Source of the DNA: Io17-Chloro-G2 sp034420695
Lineage (GTDB): Bacteria; Chloroflexota; Dehalococcoidia; Lucifugimonadales; UBA3495
Length of the DNA stretch: 64,000 nt
Direction: 5' to 3'
Assembly: GCA_034420695.1 (NCBI GenBank)
Contig: DAOULB010000018.1
Location: 62,001-126,000 of the forward strand
The first letter of the stretch is position 1. The number at the start of each line of letters is the position of its first letter. Positions 24,464-32,631 of the stretch are shown here, in pieces. The notes below the pieces were generated by a model. That model had not been told where the DNA came from, ran no database searches, and was given only the letters and a program-made list of their open reading frames with translations. A program made the translations under genes and the position numbers.

Positions 24464-25108
24464 ATGGCCAGTCAGACACCTGAGCACCCCGCGTCGCCCC
24501 ACCAGTGGGAAGAAGCAGTTTTCCCCGGCGGCCCGGGAGAAATCGTTGATGGGCCGGTGGACCCGGCCCAAGTGGTACGGGCCCCGGTCCTGGTCCTGAA
24601 CCTGAACTACGTGCCCATAAACGTTTGCACGGTGCGGCGGGCGGTGGTGCTGCTGGGGAAAGCCAAGGCGGAACTGCTGGAGAATCACCGAGGGCTCATC
24701 CGCACGGTGGACCGCACCATCGAAGCCCCTTCGATCATCCGCTTGGTCTACATGGTCAAGCGGCCCTTCCTGCCCCGGAAACTGTCCAAGAAGGAAGTGT
24801 TCCTGCGGGACCGGTTTACCTGTCAGTACTGCGGCAAGAAGTCCCAGGACCTCACCTTGGACCACGTCGTACCCCGGAGGCAGCACGGGCCCCACAGTTG
24901 GGACAACGTGGTGGCGGCCTGCACCCGGTGCAATCTGAAGAAGGCGGGGAGGACTCCGGCCGAGGCCAACATGAAGCTGGCCAGGCCTCCTAAGGCTCCT
25001 GATCCAAACCCCTACATGGTGTTGCAGAACCGCACCATCCTTGAAGAGTGGCAGCCCTACCTCCCTTGGGAAATTGCCAATGGGGAAGGCGGCAACGCGG
25101 CGGGCTAG
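24464..25108 (+). CDS. HNH endonuclease family protein
   Basis: About 214 residues with a zinc-bound HNH fold: CQYCGKK, then LDHVVPRRQHG with the catalytic His, then NVVAACTRCNLKK. An N-terminal domain (VLVLNLNYVPINVCTVRRAVVLLGKAKAE pattern, cut short here) precedes it, which is the layout of a widespread stand-alone HNH protein of actinobacteria, cyanobacteria and Chloroflexota. No restriction methyltransferase or phage gene is nearby, so a host role in DNA repair or processing is likelier than restriction. I chose the ATG at 24464; an upstream ATG at 24401 gives 21 unlikely residues. Confidence 0.88.
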   Translation: MASQTPEHPASPHQWEEAVFPGGPGEIVDGPVDPAQVVRAPVLVLNLNYVPINVCTVRRAVVLLGKAKAELLENHRGLIRTVDRTIEAPSIIRLVYMVKRPFLPRKLSKKEVFLRDRFTCQYCGKKSQDLTLDHVVPRRQHGPHSWDNVVAACTRCNLKKAGRTPAEANMKLARPPKAPDPNPYMVLQNRTILEEWQPYLPWEIANGEGGNAAG

Positions 25109-25211
25109 GCGTCCGCCGATTGGCAGGTCTTCCATCACTGCGGCTTGTACCGGGCAGGCTTTTAAAGCACTGGGAAAGATGAATGCCAGGCGCCGCGTCG
25201 GCGAATTGCCG

Positions 25212-26246
25212 CTAGGGGCCCGGTTGCGGTTGGGCCGGGAAGGATGTTGGCAGGTCCAGCATCAGGGACTCCAAGGCCAGCCTGGGGCCGGCGTTGCGGT
25301 CCAAGGCCTCCAGGGTGGAGAGAAGCCGCTTGACGAAGCCCACGATTCCGGCAGTGGTGAGGTGCGAGGCCAGCACCTGCATCTCCAGTAGCTTGGGCAG
25401 GTTGGCAACGTACTCTTCCGCTCCCTCTTTGATCAGCAACAGGTCCCGCCACCAGCGGAGCCATAGGTAGAGAACTTGACGGGCGGCTTCCCTGTCCCGG
25501 GAGAAAAGGGTCGCCAGCTCGGCGGCGTAGGCGAACCGGTCTGGCAGCCCCGAGCAGCAGACGGAAATCATCCGGTCCAACTGGGTCTCAAGTTCTTCGA
25601 CGACGTTGGGGTCGTTCAAGGCTGTCACCGCCCAGCCCATGCATCCCCTGGAAAGTCGGGCCAACCGCTGTGACTCCTCCGGGGCGGCGTTATGTTCCTC
25701 TTCCAACCGCAGGGCCACCTCGCCCAGTGGAGCGGTGGTCAGGGAGAACTTCTGGCAGCGGGAGCGTATGGTAGGCAGCAACGCCTCCTCGTTGGCGGTG
25801 AGCAGCAGAAATACAACATCGGGAGGGGGCTCCTCAAGGGTCTTCAAAACGGCGTTGGCAGCCTCCTCGCTCATGGATTCAGCGCCGTCAAAGATAATCA
25901 CGATGCGGGAACCTTCGTAGGGCTTCATGCTGACCTGCCGGAGTACGTCCTTGATATCGTCGATGCCGATTACGGTGCGGGAGGGCCGTTCCCCGGAACC
26001 CCTTTGGATGCTGACCGTCCGCACGTCGGGATGCAGTCCTTGGGCAATCCTCAGGCATTGAGAACAAATTCCGCAGGGTGCGGGCCCGGTATCGGTGCAG
26101 TTCAGGGCTTGGGCTAAGTCCAGGGCCAGGGTCATCTTGCCAACGTGGGGAGGTCCGGACAGAAGCAGGGCGTGAGGCATCTGCCCCAGCTTCAGGTTAG
26201 CCTCAATCTGGTGCAGGATGTGTCTCTGGCCGGAAACCCGCCACAT
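25212..26246 (-). CDS. holB: DNA polymerase III delta' subunit
   Basis: A 344-residue clamp-loader AAA+ protein. The P-loop region GPPHVGKMT, a zinc finger with CGICSQC, and the sensor region FDGAESMSEEAANAVLKTLEEPP match HolB/DnaX-like proteins. The C-terminal third is the collar domain. It assists loading of the beta sliding clamp on primed DNA. It lies downstream of lysA but a terminator after lysA and a 158-base gap suggest separate transcription. Confidence 0.93.
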   Translation of the reverse strand: MWRVSGQRHILHQIEANLKLGQMPHALLLSGPPHVGKMTLALDLAQALNCTDTGPAPCGICSQCLRIAQGLHPDVRTVSIQRGSGERPSRTVIGIDDIKDVLRQVSMKPYEGSRIVIIFDGAESMSEEAANAVLKTLEEPPPDVVFLLLTANEEALLPTIRSRCQKFSLTTAPLGEVALRLEEEHNAAPEESQRLARLSRGCMGWAVTALNDPNVVEELETQLDRMISVCCSGLPDRFAYAAELATLFSRDREAARQVLYLWLRWWRDLLLIKEGAEEYVANLPKLLEMQVLASHLTTAGIVGFVKRLLSTLEALDRNAGPRLALESLMLDLPTSFPAQPQPGP

Positions 26247-26383
26247 TGTCTATATGCGGTCCTAGGCAAGTTTAGGGTGAGAGGGGGCCCGTTCTTCGCT
26301 AAAAGGCGGTTGTTCCAGGTCACAGGAGGGGACGAACCTGACGGGGAGTTCCGCGACAGCCTCTGCAAGGGAGCGTTGCCGGG

Positions 26384-26414
26384 AAAAGCGCCTGCCGTGA
26401 CCGGTCACGGCAGG
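26384..26414 (-). terminator. Intrinsic terminator of lysA
   Basis: A perfect 24-base palindrome (26391-26414; half CCTGCCGTGACC) spans the lysA stop codon; on the minus strand it is followed by CGCTTTTCCC. The stem plus T-run fits a Rho-independent terminator. Confidence 0.7.
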
Positions 26415-27712
26415 TCGCAGCTCATCATGTCCGAGTAGCTCTCCCGGCGGCGGATCAACCGGCTGCCGCCGTCGCCGACCATGACCATGGGGGGCCGGGG
26501 GTTGAGGTTGTAGTTGCTGGCCATGGAGGGGCAGTAAGCCCCCGCAGCAGGAATGGCGATTACATCATCGCTGAGAAGCTCCGGGACCATGATGTCGGAG
26601 GCCAGCACGTCTCCGGACTCGCAATACTTGCCGGCAATAGTGACCTTCTGGACCGCCTCCTGTTCGGCCTTGCCGGCGGCTATGATTTCGTAGCTGGCCT
26701 GGTAGAGGGCCGGCCTGATGTTATCCCCCATTCCGCCGTCGACGCTGACATAGCGGCGCACACCGGGTATGTCCTTGATGGCCCCGATGCGGTACAGGGC
26801 CACGCCGGCGGGTCCGATGATGGAGCGTCCGGGTTCAATAATCATGCGGGGCAGGGGCATGTTCAGGTCGGAGCAGGTGGCGTTCATGGTGGAGACGATT
26901 GCTTCGGCGTAGTCCCCTATTTCCGGCGGAGAGTCGTCCCTGGTGTAGGCGATGGCATAGCCGCCCCCCGGGCTGAACTCCTGTAGCTCGAACCCCTCTT
27001 CCCGGAACTGGGCGGCGAAGCGTATCACCAAGTCCACGGCGGTGCGGTAGGGCTCCAGTTCGAATATCGGGGAGCCGAGGTGGAAGTGGAGCCCTTTGAG
27101 GTCCAGGTTCCTGGCCCCGAGGGCCTGCCGGATGGCTTGCGCGGCGTGGCCGGTCTGGATGGAGAAGCCGAACTTGGAGTCGAGGATGCCGGTGGTGGTG
27201 TGGACGTGGGTGTGGGGGTCCACGCCGGGGGAAACGCGGATGAGCACGTTCTGGGTCTTGCCCATTTGGCCGGCTATATGGTCCAGCAGTTCCAGCTCGT
27301 GGAAGCTATCGATAACCACCCAGCCGATGCCGGCGGCCACGGCGTCTTCCAGTTCCTGGGGGGTCTTGTTGTTGCCGTGGAAGTAAACGTTCTCCAATGG
27401 GAAATCGGCGTTCCGGGCGATAGCCAGTTCGCCGCCGGAAACCACATCCAGCCCCAAGCCCTCGGCGGCAAACATCCGGGCTAGGGCGGGATTGATGTAG
27501 GCCTTGCAGGCGTACACCACCAACGTGGAGGAGTGCCGGTTGGTGAATTCCTGTACGAACCGGCGGCACTGGTTCCTGAGGGTGGCCTCGTCCAGCAGGT
27601 AAACGGGGGTGCCGTATTCCTGGGCCAGCTCCAAGGTGTCGCAGCCGCCTATGGTGAGGTGGCCTTGGGAGTTAACGCCGGCGGTGTCGGGCAGCACGTT
27701 CCGTGGAATCAT
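26405..27712 (-). CDS. lysA: Diaminopimelate decarboxylase
   Basis: PLP-dependent fold III decarboxylase for the last step of lysine synthesis. The PLP lysine lies in VYACKAY, followed by VSGGELA, YFHGNNK, the glycine-rich phosphate loop FSPGGGY, and the second-subunit motif CESGD. The frame runs 110 codons further upstream, but the ATG at 27712 has an AGAGG site eight bases before it and lies downstream of the predicted transcription start, giving 435 residues, the normal length. A near-consensus promoter is visible at 27780-27808. Confidence 0.95.
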   Translation of the reverse strand: MIPRNVLPDTAGVNSQGHLTIGGCDTLELAQEYGTPVYLLDEATLRNQCRRFVQEFTNRHSSTLVVYACKAYINPALARMFAAEGLGLDVVSGGELAIARNADFPLENVYFHGNNKTPQELEDAVAAGIGWVVIDSFHELELLDHIAGQMGKTQNVLIRVSPGVDPHTHVHTTTGILDSKFGFSIQTGHAAQAIRQALGARNLDLKGLHFHLGSPIFELEPYRTAVDLVIRFAAQFREEGFELQEFSPGGGYAIAYTRDDSPPEIGDYAEAIVSTMNATCSDLNMPLPRMIIEPGRSIIGPAGVALYRIGAIKDIPGVRRYVSVDGGMGDNIRPALYQASYEIIAAGKAEQEAVQKVTIAGKYCESGDVLASDIMVPELLSDDVIAIPAAGAYCPSMASNYNLNPRPPMVMVGDGGSRLIRRRESYSDMMSCDLP

Positions 27713-27779
27713 CGAGTCTTCCTCTGGGGGCAAATGTCGTTCGGGGCGAACGCTGTTCAGGTACAGGAGATCCAAAGCC

Positions 27780-27808
27780 ATGATAGGCCCGGTGGTGGCA
27801 AAGGGCAA
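27780..27808 (-). promoter_or_regulatory. Promoter of lysA
   Basis: Minus-strand TTGCCC (27808-27803), 17-base spacer, TATCAT (27785-27780; five of six consensus bases). Start predicted near 27773, leaving about 60 bases of leader. This supports the ATG at 27712 over upstream starts. Confidence 0.6.
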
Positions 27809-27858
27809 CCGGTGAAATCCTCTGTAAATTGCCGGACTGCTAGCTGGGAACAGGCATG

Positions 27859-27885
27859 AAAAAGCCCCGGTCATGGGCCGAGGCT
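27859..27885 (-). terminator. Intrinsic terminator after the duplicated coiled-coil gene
   Basis: Minus-strand stem AGCCTCGG/CCGGGGCT with one G-U pair, loop of seven bases, then TTTTT. It lies 18 bases after the stop of the partial copy at 27903 and separates it from lysA. Confidence 0.7.
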
Positions 27886-27902
27886 GGCGGGGATTGGCAG
27901 GA

Positions 27903-28091
27903 TTATGTAGAAGGCTGGGTTGGCGGAGGCTCTTCAAACAGCACGCCATTTCTGTCGGCATCCAAGCGGCGCTGGTTCCAAGCCTCCCACATCTTCTGGG
28001 TTTCCTGGCGCCCTTCCTGCCTCCCTTCTTTTCGCCCTTCAAGACGCTGCCGCCTCAGGTATCGCTCGGCCAGCATGGGCAGGCCCTCCAT
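27903..28091 (-). pseudogene. Partial second copy of the coiled-coil gene
   Basis: A 62-residue frame that repeats the last 69 residues of the gene at 28109-28495, lacking its membrane part and eight residues of the charged repeat. The two copies share the start of the unit (MEGLPMLAERYLRRQRLEGRK, cut at 20) and the end, with changes such as EAER/DADR. It has an ATG at 28091 but only a fragment of the gene, so it is best read as a tandem partial duplication; it could still be translated. The terminator follows it. Confidence 0.65.
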
Positions 28092-28335
28092 TAAGCCTAT
28101 GGAATTCGTTAGGAAGGCTGGGTTGGCGGAGGCTCGGCGAATGGCACGCCGTTCCTTTCGGCCTCAAGACGGCGCTGGTTCCAAGCCTCCCACATCTTCT
28201 GGGTTTCCTGGCGCCCTTCCTGCCTCCCTTCCTCGCGCCCTTCCTGTCTCCCTTCTTTTCGCCCTTCAAGACGCTGCCGCCTCAGGTATCGCTCGGCCAG
28301 CATAGGCAGGCCCTCCATTAAGACTATCGAGTTCG
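27911..28335. repeat. Imperfect tandem direct repeat of about 200 bases
   Basis: Copy A (27911-28110) and copy B (28114-28335) align along their whole length; copy B has 24 extra bases, equal to eight codons inside the Glu/Gly/Arg repeat. Offsets are 203 before and 227 after that insertion. Both start with AAGGCTGGGTTGGCGGAGGC. No terminal inverted repeats or transposase, so it is a local duplication. Confidence 0.85.
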
Positions 28336-28495
28336 TTGTTGCAACTATAATGAGGGGTGTAGTGAGTCTAACACATTCCAGGAAGGAGATAGCCGTTAGC
28401 CTCCACCATATCAACAATGCAAGCATGCCGATAGAGTACTGGACAACGAACAGCAATAGGAACCGCCCTTCGCGGCCACTGCTTACGGATATCAA
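28109..28495 (-). CDS. Small membrane protein with charged Gly-Arg-Glu repeat
   Basis: A 128-residue protein. Residues 10-31 and 43-60 are hydrophobic, then comes LRRQRLEGRK followed by repeats of EGRQ/EGRE to residue 97, then a Trp-containing helix (QKMWEAWNQRR) and a Pro-rich end. The start is uncertain: the frame opens at TTG 28495, with an ATG at 28426. The repeat array varies by eight residues between this gene and its partial copy, as expected for slippage. Similar EGREEGR tails occur in many unrelated hypothetical proteins. I do not know the function. Confidence 0.55.
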   Translation of the reverse strand: MISVSSGREGRFLLLFVVQYSIGMLALLIWWRLTAISFLECVRLTTPLIIVATTNSIVLMEGLPMLAERYLRRQRLEGRKEGRQEGREEGRQEGRQETQKMWEAWNQRRLEAERNGVPFAEPPPTQPS

Positions 28496-28844
28496 AGCTG
28501 TCTATCCACTGGCAGCCGGAAGGGATTCAACCCTGATAGCACAATGTTCTCAGCCATTACTTCCAGTACCGTTGGGGTGAGGCTATGGGGTGAAACGCTT
28601 GTTGTCTTCGCCATCGCAGGCATCGCTTGCCCATACTTGGCAGGGCAGTTTCCCCGTAGGTGGCGATAATTCTAGCGTTGCCAACGTGGATACGCACTAA
28701 CGTTCTGTCACTGTCCGGCAACAGTCGGTTTCGTTGACTGGCTAAAGGGCCAAGTATATACTCGCCTAAGCTATTCGAAGCCATCGTTGAAGCTGCGGGC
28801 GAATCCGCGCCGTTCCATATTTTCCGGGCGGTTTTGAAGTCTAA
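28496..28844. other. Divergent intergenic region upstream of the molybdenum hydroxylase operon
   Basis: Holds the operon promoter at 28734-28762 and about 75-90 bases of leader. The 230 bases before the promoter show no coding character, no terminator and no obvious operator repeats. Confidence 0.6.
28734..28762 (+). promoter_or_regulatory. Promoter of the molybdenum hydroxylase operon
   Basis: TTGACT (28734-28739), 17-base spacer, TATACT (28757-28762); five of six consensus bases in each box, one of the best promoters in the window. Start predicted near 28769. Confidence 0.75.
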
Positions 28845-29333
28845 ATGCATGGGGTGTCTGCCGTGAAGATTCCTATTCAGGTCACCGTCAACGGGCAGGG
28901 CCGTCAGTCGGAGGTAGAGCCTCGGACCCTGTTGGTGCACTATTTGCGAGAGGAACTTGGGCTGACCGGCACCAAGGTGGGTTGTGACACCAGCCAGTGC
29001 GGCGCCTGCGTGGTTAGAATGAACGGGTCCACCGTTAAGTCGTGCACCTGCTTAGCGGTGCAGGCCGACGGCGCCGACATCACCACCATCGAGGGCTTGG
29101 CCGAGCAAGGGAACCTGCACGCTGTCCAAGAGGCCTTCTGGGACAAGCACGGGCTGCAGTGCGGCTTCTGCACTGCCGGAATGATCATGACGGTGGTGGA
29201 GATGCTGGAACGCAACCCCAACCCCACTGCCGAGCAGGTGCGCGACGGGCTGGAAGGAAACCTCTGCCGCTGCACCGGCTATCACAACATCGTCCAGGCG
29301 GCACTGGCGGCCGCCGAAGCAGCGGGAGGCTAG
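28845..29333 (+). CDS. coxS: Molybdenum hydroxylase small [2Fe-2S] subunit
   Basis: A 162-residue iron-sulfur subunit of a xanthine dehydrogenase/CO dehydrogenase-type enzyme. It has a plant-type ferredoxin cluster (GCDTSQCGAC then C-T-C) and a second cluster in a helical domain (CGFCTAGM and CRCTGYHNI). It carries electrons from the Mo centre to the FAD subunit. The start could be ATG 28845 or GTG 28863; the ribosome site is weak for both. First of three genes in S-L-M order. Confidence 0.93.
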   Translation: MHGVSAVKIPIQVTVNGQGRQSEVEPRTLLVHYLREELGLTGTKVGCDTSQCGACVVRMNGSTVKSCTCLAVQADGADITTIEGLAEQGNLHAVQEAFWDKHGLQCGFCTAGMIMTVVEMLERNPNPTAEQVRDGLEGNLCRCTGYHNIVQAALAAAEAAGG

Positions 29334-29336
29334 GCC

Positions 29337-31682
29337 ATGACGACCAGAATCTTTGGCTCCGGAATACGCCGGAGAGAAGACCCCCGTCTGATTACCGGAC
29401 AGTCAACCTATACCGACGACATTCAACTGGCGGGCATGGTTCACGCTGCCATCCTGCGCAGCCCCCACGCCCACGCCAGGATAACCGGCATAGATACAGC
29501 AGGTGCCAGTTCATCTCCAGGGGTGCTGGCGGTCTACACCGGAGCGGACACAGAGGGAGCGCTGAACCCCATCCCCTGCGCCTGGGTGGTGCCGGAGTCC
29601 GATGTCAAGGCAGTCCCCTATCCCGCAATGGCCAAGGACGTGGTGCGCTACGTTGGTGACGCCGTGGCGGTGGTGGTGGCGGAGACCCGGGTTCAGGCGG
29701 AAGACGCTCTGGAAGCCATTGACGTGTCCTACGAAGTGTTGCCCGCCACTGTGAACCCGGAGGCGGCGATGCAGGACGGGGCGCCCCAGCTTCACGAGGA
29801 CGCTCCCAACAACCAAGCCTTCCACTGGGCGATGGCCGGAGGCGAGCCCGACGCGGCCTTTGAGTCGGCCGACGTCGTGGTCAGGGATACTATCTTGCAG
29901 CAGAAGCTCATCCCCAACGCGATGGAGCCCCGCTCGGCGGTGGCCAGCTACACCAGCGCCATGGGTGAGCTAACCCTTTGGAACACCACCCAGAACCCTC
30001 ATATCGTCCGGTTCCTCTGCTCTTTGGTCACCGGCCTTCCGGAGCACAAGATAAGGGTCATTGCTCCGGAGGTGGGCGGCGGCTTCGGCAGCAAGATTGC
30101 CATGTACCCGTGGGAAATGATCACGGTCTTCTGCTCGATGCAGCTGGGCCGCCCGGTCAAGTGGACCGAGACCCGGAGCGAAAACTACGTGGCCACCACC
30201 CACGGCCGGGACCACATAGAACACGTGGAGATGGCCGCAGACAGCAGCGGGAAGATTACCGGAGTGCGCACCGCGGTCTACGCCGGGATGGGGGCATACC
30301 TGTCAACGGCATCCACCGGCATTCCCACCATTCTCCACGGCCTGATGTATTCGGGAACCTACGACATACCCAACGTTAAGGCCGACGTTTACGGGGTGTT
30401 CACCAATACCACTCCAGTAGAAGCCTACCGGGGGGCGGGGCGCCCGGAGGCTACCTTCCTGCTGGAGCGGCTGATTGACCTGCTGGCAATGGAACTGGGG
30501 CAAGACCCGGTGGATGTTCGACGCCGGAACCTGATTCCCAAGTTCGAAAACGGCCACGACGTATCCACGGGCATCACCTACGACAGCGGCGACTACGAAG
30601 GTGCGCTGAACGTTGCTTTGGAGCACGTGAACTACGCCGGGCTGAGGGAGGAGCAGGCCAGGCTCCGAGAGCAAGGGCACTACATGGGCATCGGCGTCAG
30701 TTGCTACTGCGAAATCTGCGGGCTGGGCCCCTCCCAGGTGGCCGGAGCCGTGGGGTTCGGGGGAGGCCTGTGGGAGAGCGCCATCGTGCGGTTCCATCCC
30801 ACGGGAAAGGTCAACGTTTACGTGGGCACGTCTCCCCACGGCCAGGGGGAGGAGACGACCTTCGCCCAGATTGTTTCCGACGAGCTGGGGGTACCGGTGG
30901 ACGACATAGACGTAATCCACGGCGACACCTCCACTACACCCATGGGGTGGGGCACCTACGGCAGCCGCACTACCGTAGTGAGCGGAGGGGCGGTGGCCCT
31001 GACCTCCCGGAAGATCAAGGACAAGGCAAGGGCCCTGGCAGCCCACCTGCTGGAAGCTGCCGAAGAGGACATAGAATACGAGGACGGCAAATTCTTCGTC
31101 AGGGGCTCGCCGGACCAGAGCAAGTCCATCCAAGATATTGCCCTGATGGCCAACGTGGCGTGGCAGATGCCGGAAGGCATGGAGCCGGGCTTGGAAGCCA
31201 CCACTTTCTACGACCCACCCAACTTTTCCTACCCCTTTGGGGCCCACGTTGCAGTGGTGACGGTGGACCCGGACAATGGCTTCGTGCAGTTGCAACGATA
31301 TTTGGCAGTGGACGACTGCGGCCCCCAGATCAACCCAGTGGTGGTGGAGGGGCAGATTCACGGCGGAGTGGTGCAGGGAGCCGGACAAGCCCTGTGGGAA
31401 GGCGCGGTCTACGACGATAACGGGCAGCTATTGACCGGCTCCATGCTGGACTACGCCCTGCCCAAGGCCCACTTGGTGCCTGACATAGAGACCCTGTCCA
31501 CGGTCACTCCCTCGCCCCACAACCCGCTGGGAGTGAAGGGCATCGGGGAGACTGGGACCATAGCTTCGACGATCACTATTTACAACGCGGTCATCGACGC
31601 GTTGCAGCCGCTGGGAGTCACTCACTTGGACATGCCGCTGACGCCGGAGAGGGTGTGGCGGGCGATTCACCAGCAAGGGTAG
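29337..31682 (+). CDS. coxL: Molybdenum hydroxylase large subunit, form II CoxL-like
   Basis: A 781-residue molybdopterin-cytosine-dinucleotide subunit. The GGGFGSK motif (247-253) and the C-terminal KGIGETGT with the catalytic Glu are typical. The active-site loop reads AYRGAGR (363-369), the signature of form II or CoxL-like enzymes, not the AYXCSFR loop of true (form I) CO dehydrogenase. A GGGAGG ribosome site within the end of coxS precedes the ATG. Form II enzymes probably hydroxylate N-heterocycles, aldehydes or other organics; CO oxidation is not supported by this loop. Maturation proteins are not in the window. Confidence 0.93.
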   Translation: MTTRIFGSGIRRREDPRLITGQSTYTDDIQLAGMVHAAILRSPHAHARITGIDTAGASSSPGVLAVYTGADTEGALNPIPCAWVVPESDVKAVPYPAMAKDVVRYVGDAVAVVVAETRVQAEDALEAIDVSYEVLPATVNPEAAMQDGAPQLHEDAPNNQAFHWAMAGGEPDAAFESADVVVRDTILQQKLIPNAMEPRSAVASYTSAMGELTLWNTTQNPHIVRFLCSLVTGLPEHKIRVIAPEVGGGFGSKIAMYPWEMITVFCSMQLGRPVKWTETRSENYVATTHGRDHIEHVEMAADSSGKITGVRTAVYAGMGAYLSTASTGIPTILHGLMYSGTYDIPNVKADVYGVFTNTTPVEAYRGAGRPEATFLLERLIDLLAMELGQDPVDVRRRNLIPKFENGHDVSTGITYDSGDYEGALNVALEHVNYAGLREEQARLREQGHYMGIGVSCYCEICGLGPSQVAGAVGFGGGLWESAIVRFHPTGKVNVYVGTSPHGQGEETTFAQIVSDELGVPVDDIDVIHGDTSTTPMGWGTYGSRTTVVSGGAVALTSRKIKDKARALAAHLLEAAEEDIEYEDGKFFVRGSPDQSKSIQDIALMANVAWQMPEGMEPGLEATTFYDPPNFSYPFGAHVAVVTVDPDNGFVQLQRYLAVDDCGPQINPVVVEGQIHGGVVQGAGQALWEGAVYDDNGQLLTGSMLDYALPKAHLVPDIETLSTVTPSPHNPLGVKGIGETGTIASTITIYNAVIDALQPLGVTHLDMPLTPERVWRAIHQQG

Positions 31683-31710
31683 TCTGCAATGGTAAAGGGA
31701 GAGATTAGCC

Positions 31711-32580
31711 ATGTATGCAGCCGAGTTTGATTACTACAAAGCCGGCTCGGTGGCGGAAGCCGTCCAGCTTCTGACTTCCCATCCCGGTTCCAAGCTGATT
31801 GCCGGGGGCCACAGCCTCATTCCCTTGCTGAAACTCCGGCTGGCCCGGCCCACCGCCTTGGTGGACATAGGCGGGATACAAGAGCTCAAGGGAGTGAATG
31901 TTAACGGTGGGAGTATCCGCATAGGGTCGCTGGCCACCCATGACGAGATTGCCTCTTCCAGTGCGGTGCAGAACGCCTGCGGGATGGCAGCCGAGGCCGC
32001 TGGCGGTATCGGGGACATCCAGGTGAGGAACCGGGGCACCATTGGCGGCAACGTAGTCCATGCCGACCCGGCGTCGGACTGGCCGACGGTGCTGACGGCG
32101 TTGAACGCCAGCTTCACGGTGGCCGGGTCCGGAGGCAGCCGCAGCGTGGCGGCGGGAGACTTCTTCCAAGGGCTGTTTGAGACCAGCGTTGGGGAGAATG
32201 AGCTGCTCACTGGAGTGGAGATACCGGCGCTTCAATCCAACCAAGTGGCCGAGTACGCCAAGATGGCACACCCCGCTACCGGTTTTGCGGTGGTGGGGGC
32301 CGCCGTGGTGGTTTCAACCGCCGATGGAAGGTGCAGCGCCGCCAGCGTTGCCGTTGGAGGGCTGGTGCCGGCTCCCCTGAGGGCCGCCTCAGTGGAAAAT
32401 GCCTTGGTGGGAAAGGAACTGAACGCCGACAACATCGCCGCTGCGGCTGCCCGGGTGGCAGACGATATTGGCGACAGCGCCATAGGAGACTTTTACGCTT
32501 CCGCCGACTATCGCAAGGCGATAGTTGCAGTGGAAGTAAAGCACGCGCTCAACCATGCTATCGGCTTGGCCCATCATTAG
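31711..32580 (+). CDS. coxM: Molybdenum hydroxylase FAD-binding subunit
   Basis: A 289-residue FAD_binding_5 protein. FAD motifs AGGHSLIPLLKLRLARP and TIGGNVVHADPASDWP-type loop are intact, followed by the CO_deh_flav_C domain. It passes electrons from the iron-sulfur subunit to a quinone or other acceptor. The start follows GGGAGAG, 28 bases after coxL. Third of the S-L-M set, the gene order of form II operons. Confidence 0.93.
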   Translation: MYAAEFDYYKAGSVAEAVQLLTSHPGSKLIAGGHSLIPLLKLRLARPTALVDIGGIQELKGVNVNGGSIRIGSLATHDEIASSSAVQNACGMAAEAAGGIGDIQVRNRGTIGGNVVHADPASDWPTVLTALNASFTVAGSGGSRSVAAGDFFQGLFETSVGENELLTGVEIPALQSNQVAEYAKMAHPATGFAVVGAAVVVSTADGRCSAASVAVGGLVPAPLRAASVENALVGKELNADNIAAAAARVADDIGDSAIGDFYASADYRKAIVAVEVKHALNHAIGLAHH

Positions 32581-32631
32581 GGGCAGACGAGCAGTGGTCG
32601 GTCTAATCTCACACTACGCCCGGCACAGGGA

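Noticed and set aside
27713..28042. N-terminal extension of lysA (open frame to 28042)
   Set aside because: The extra codons read through the terminator hairpin, the duplicated gene and the lysA promoter, and have no family similarity.
27911..28335. Insertion sequence or MITE
   Set aside because: The repeat is a direct duplication of part of a gene, with no terminal inverted repeats, target duplication or transposase.
29337..31682. Form I carbon monoxide dehydrogenase large subunit
   Set aside because: The active-site loop is AYRGAGR, not AYXCSFR, and the order is S-L-M.
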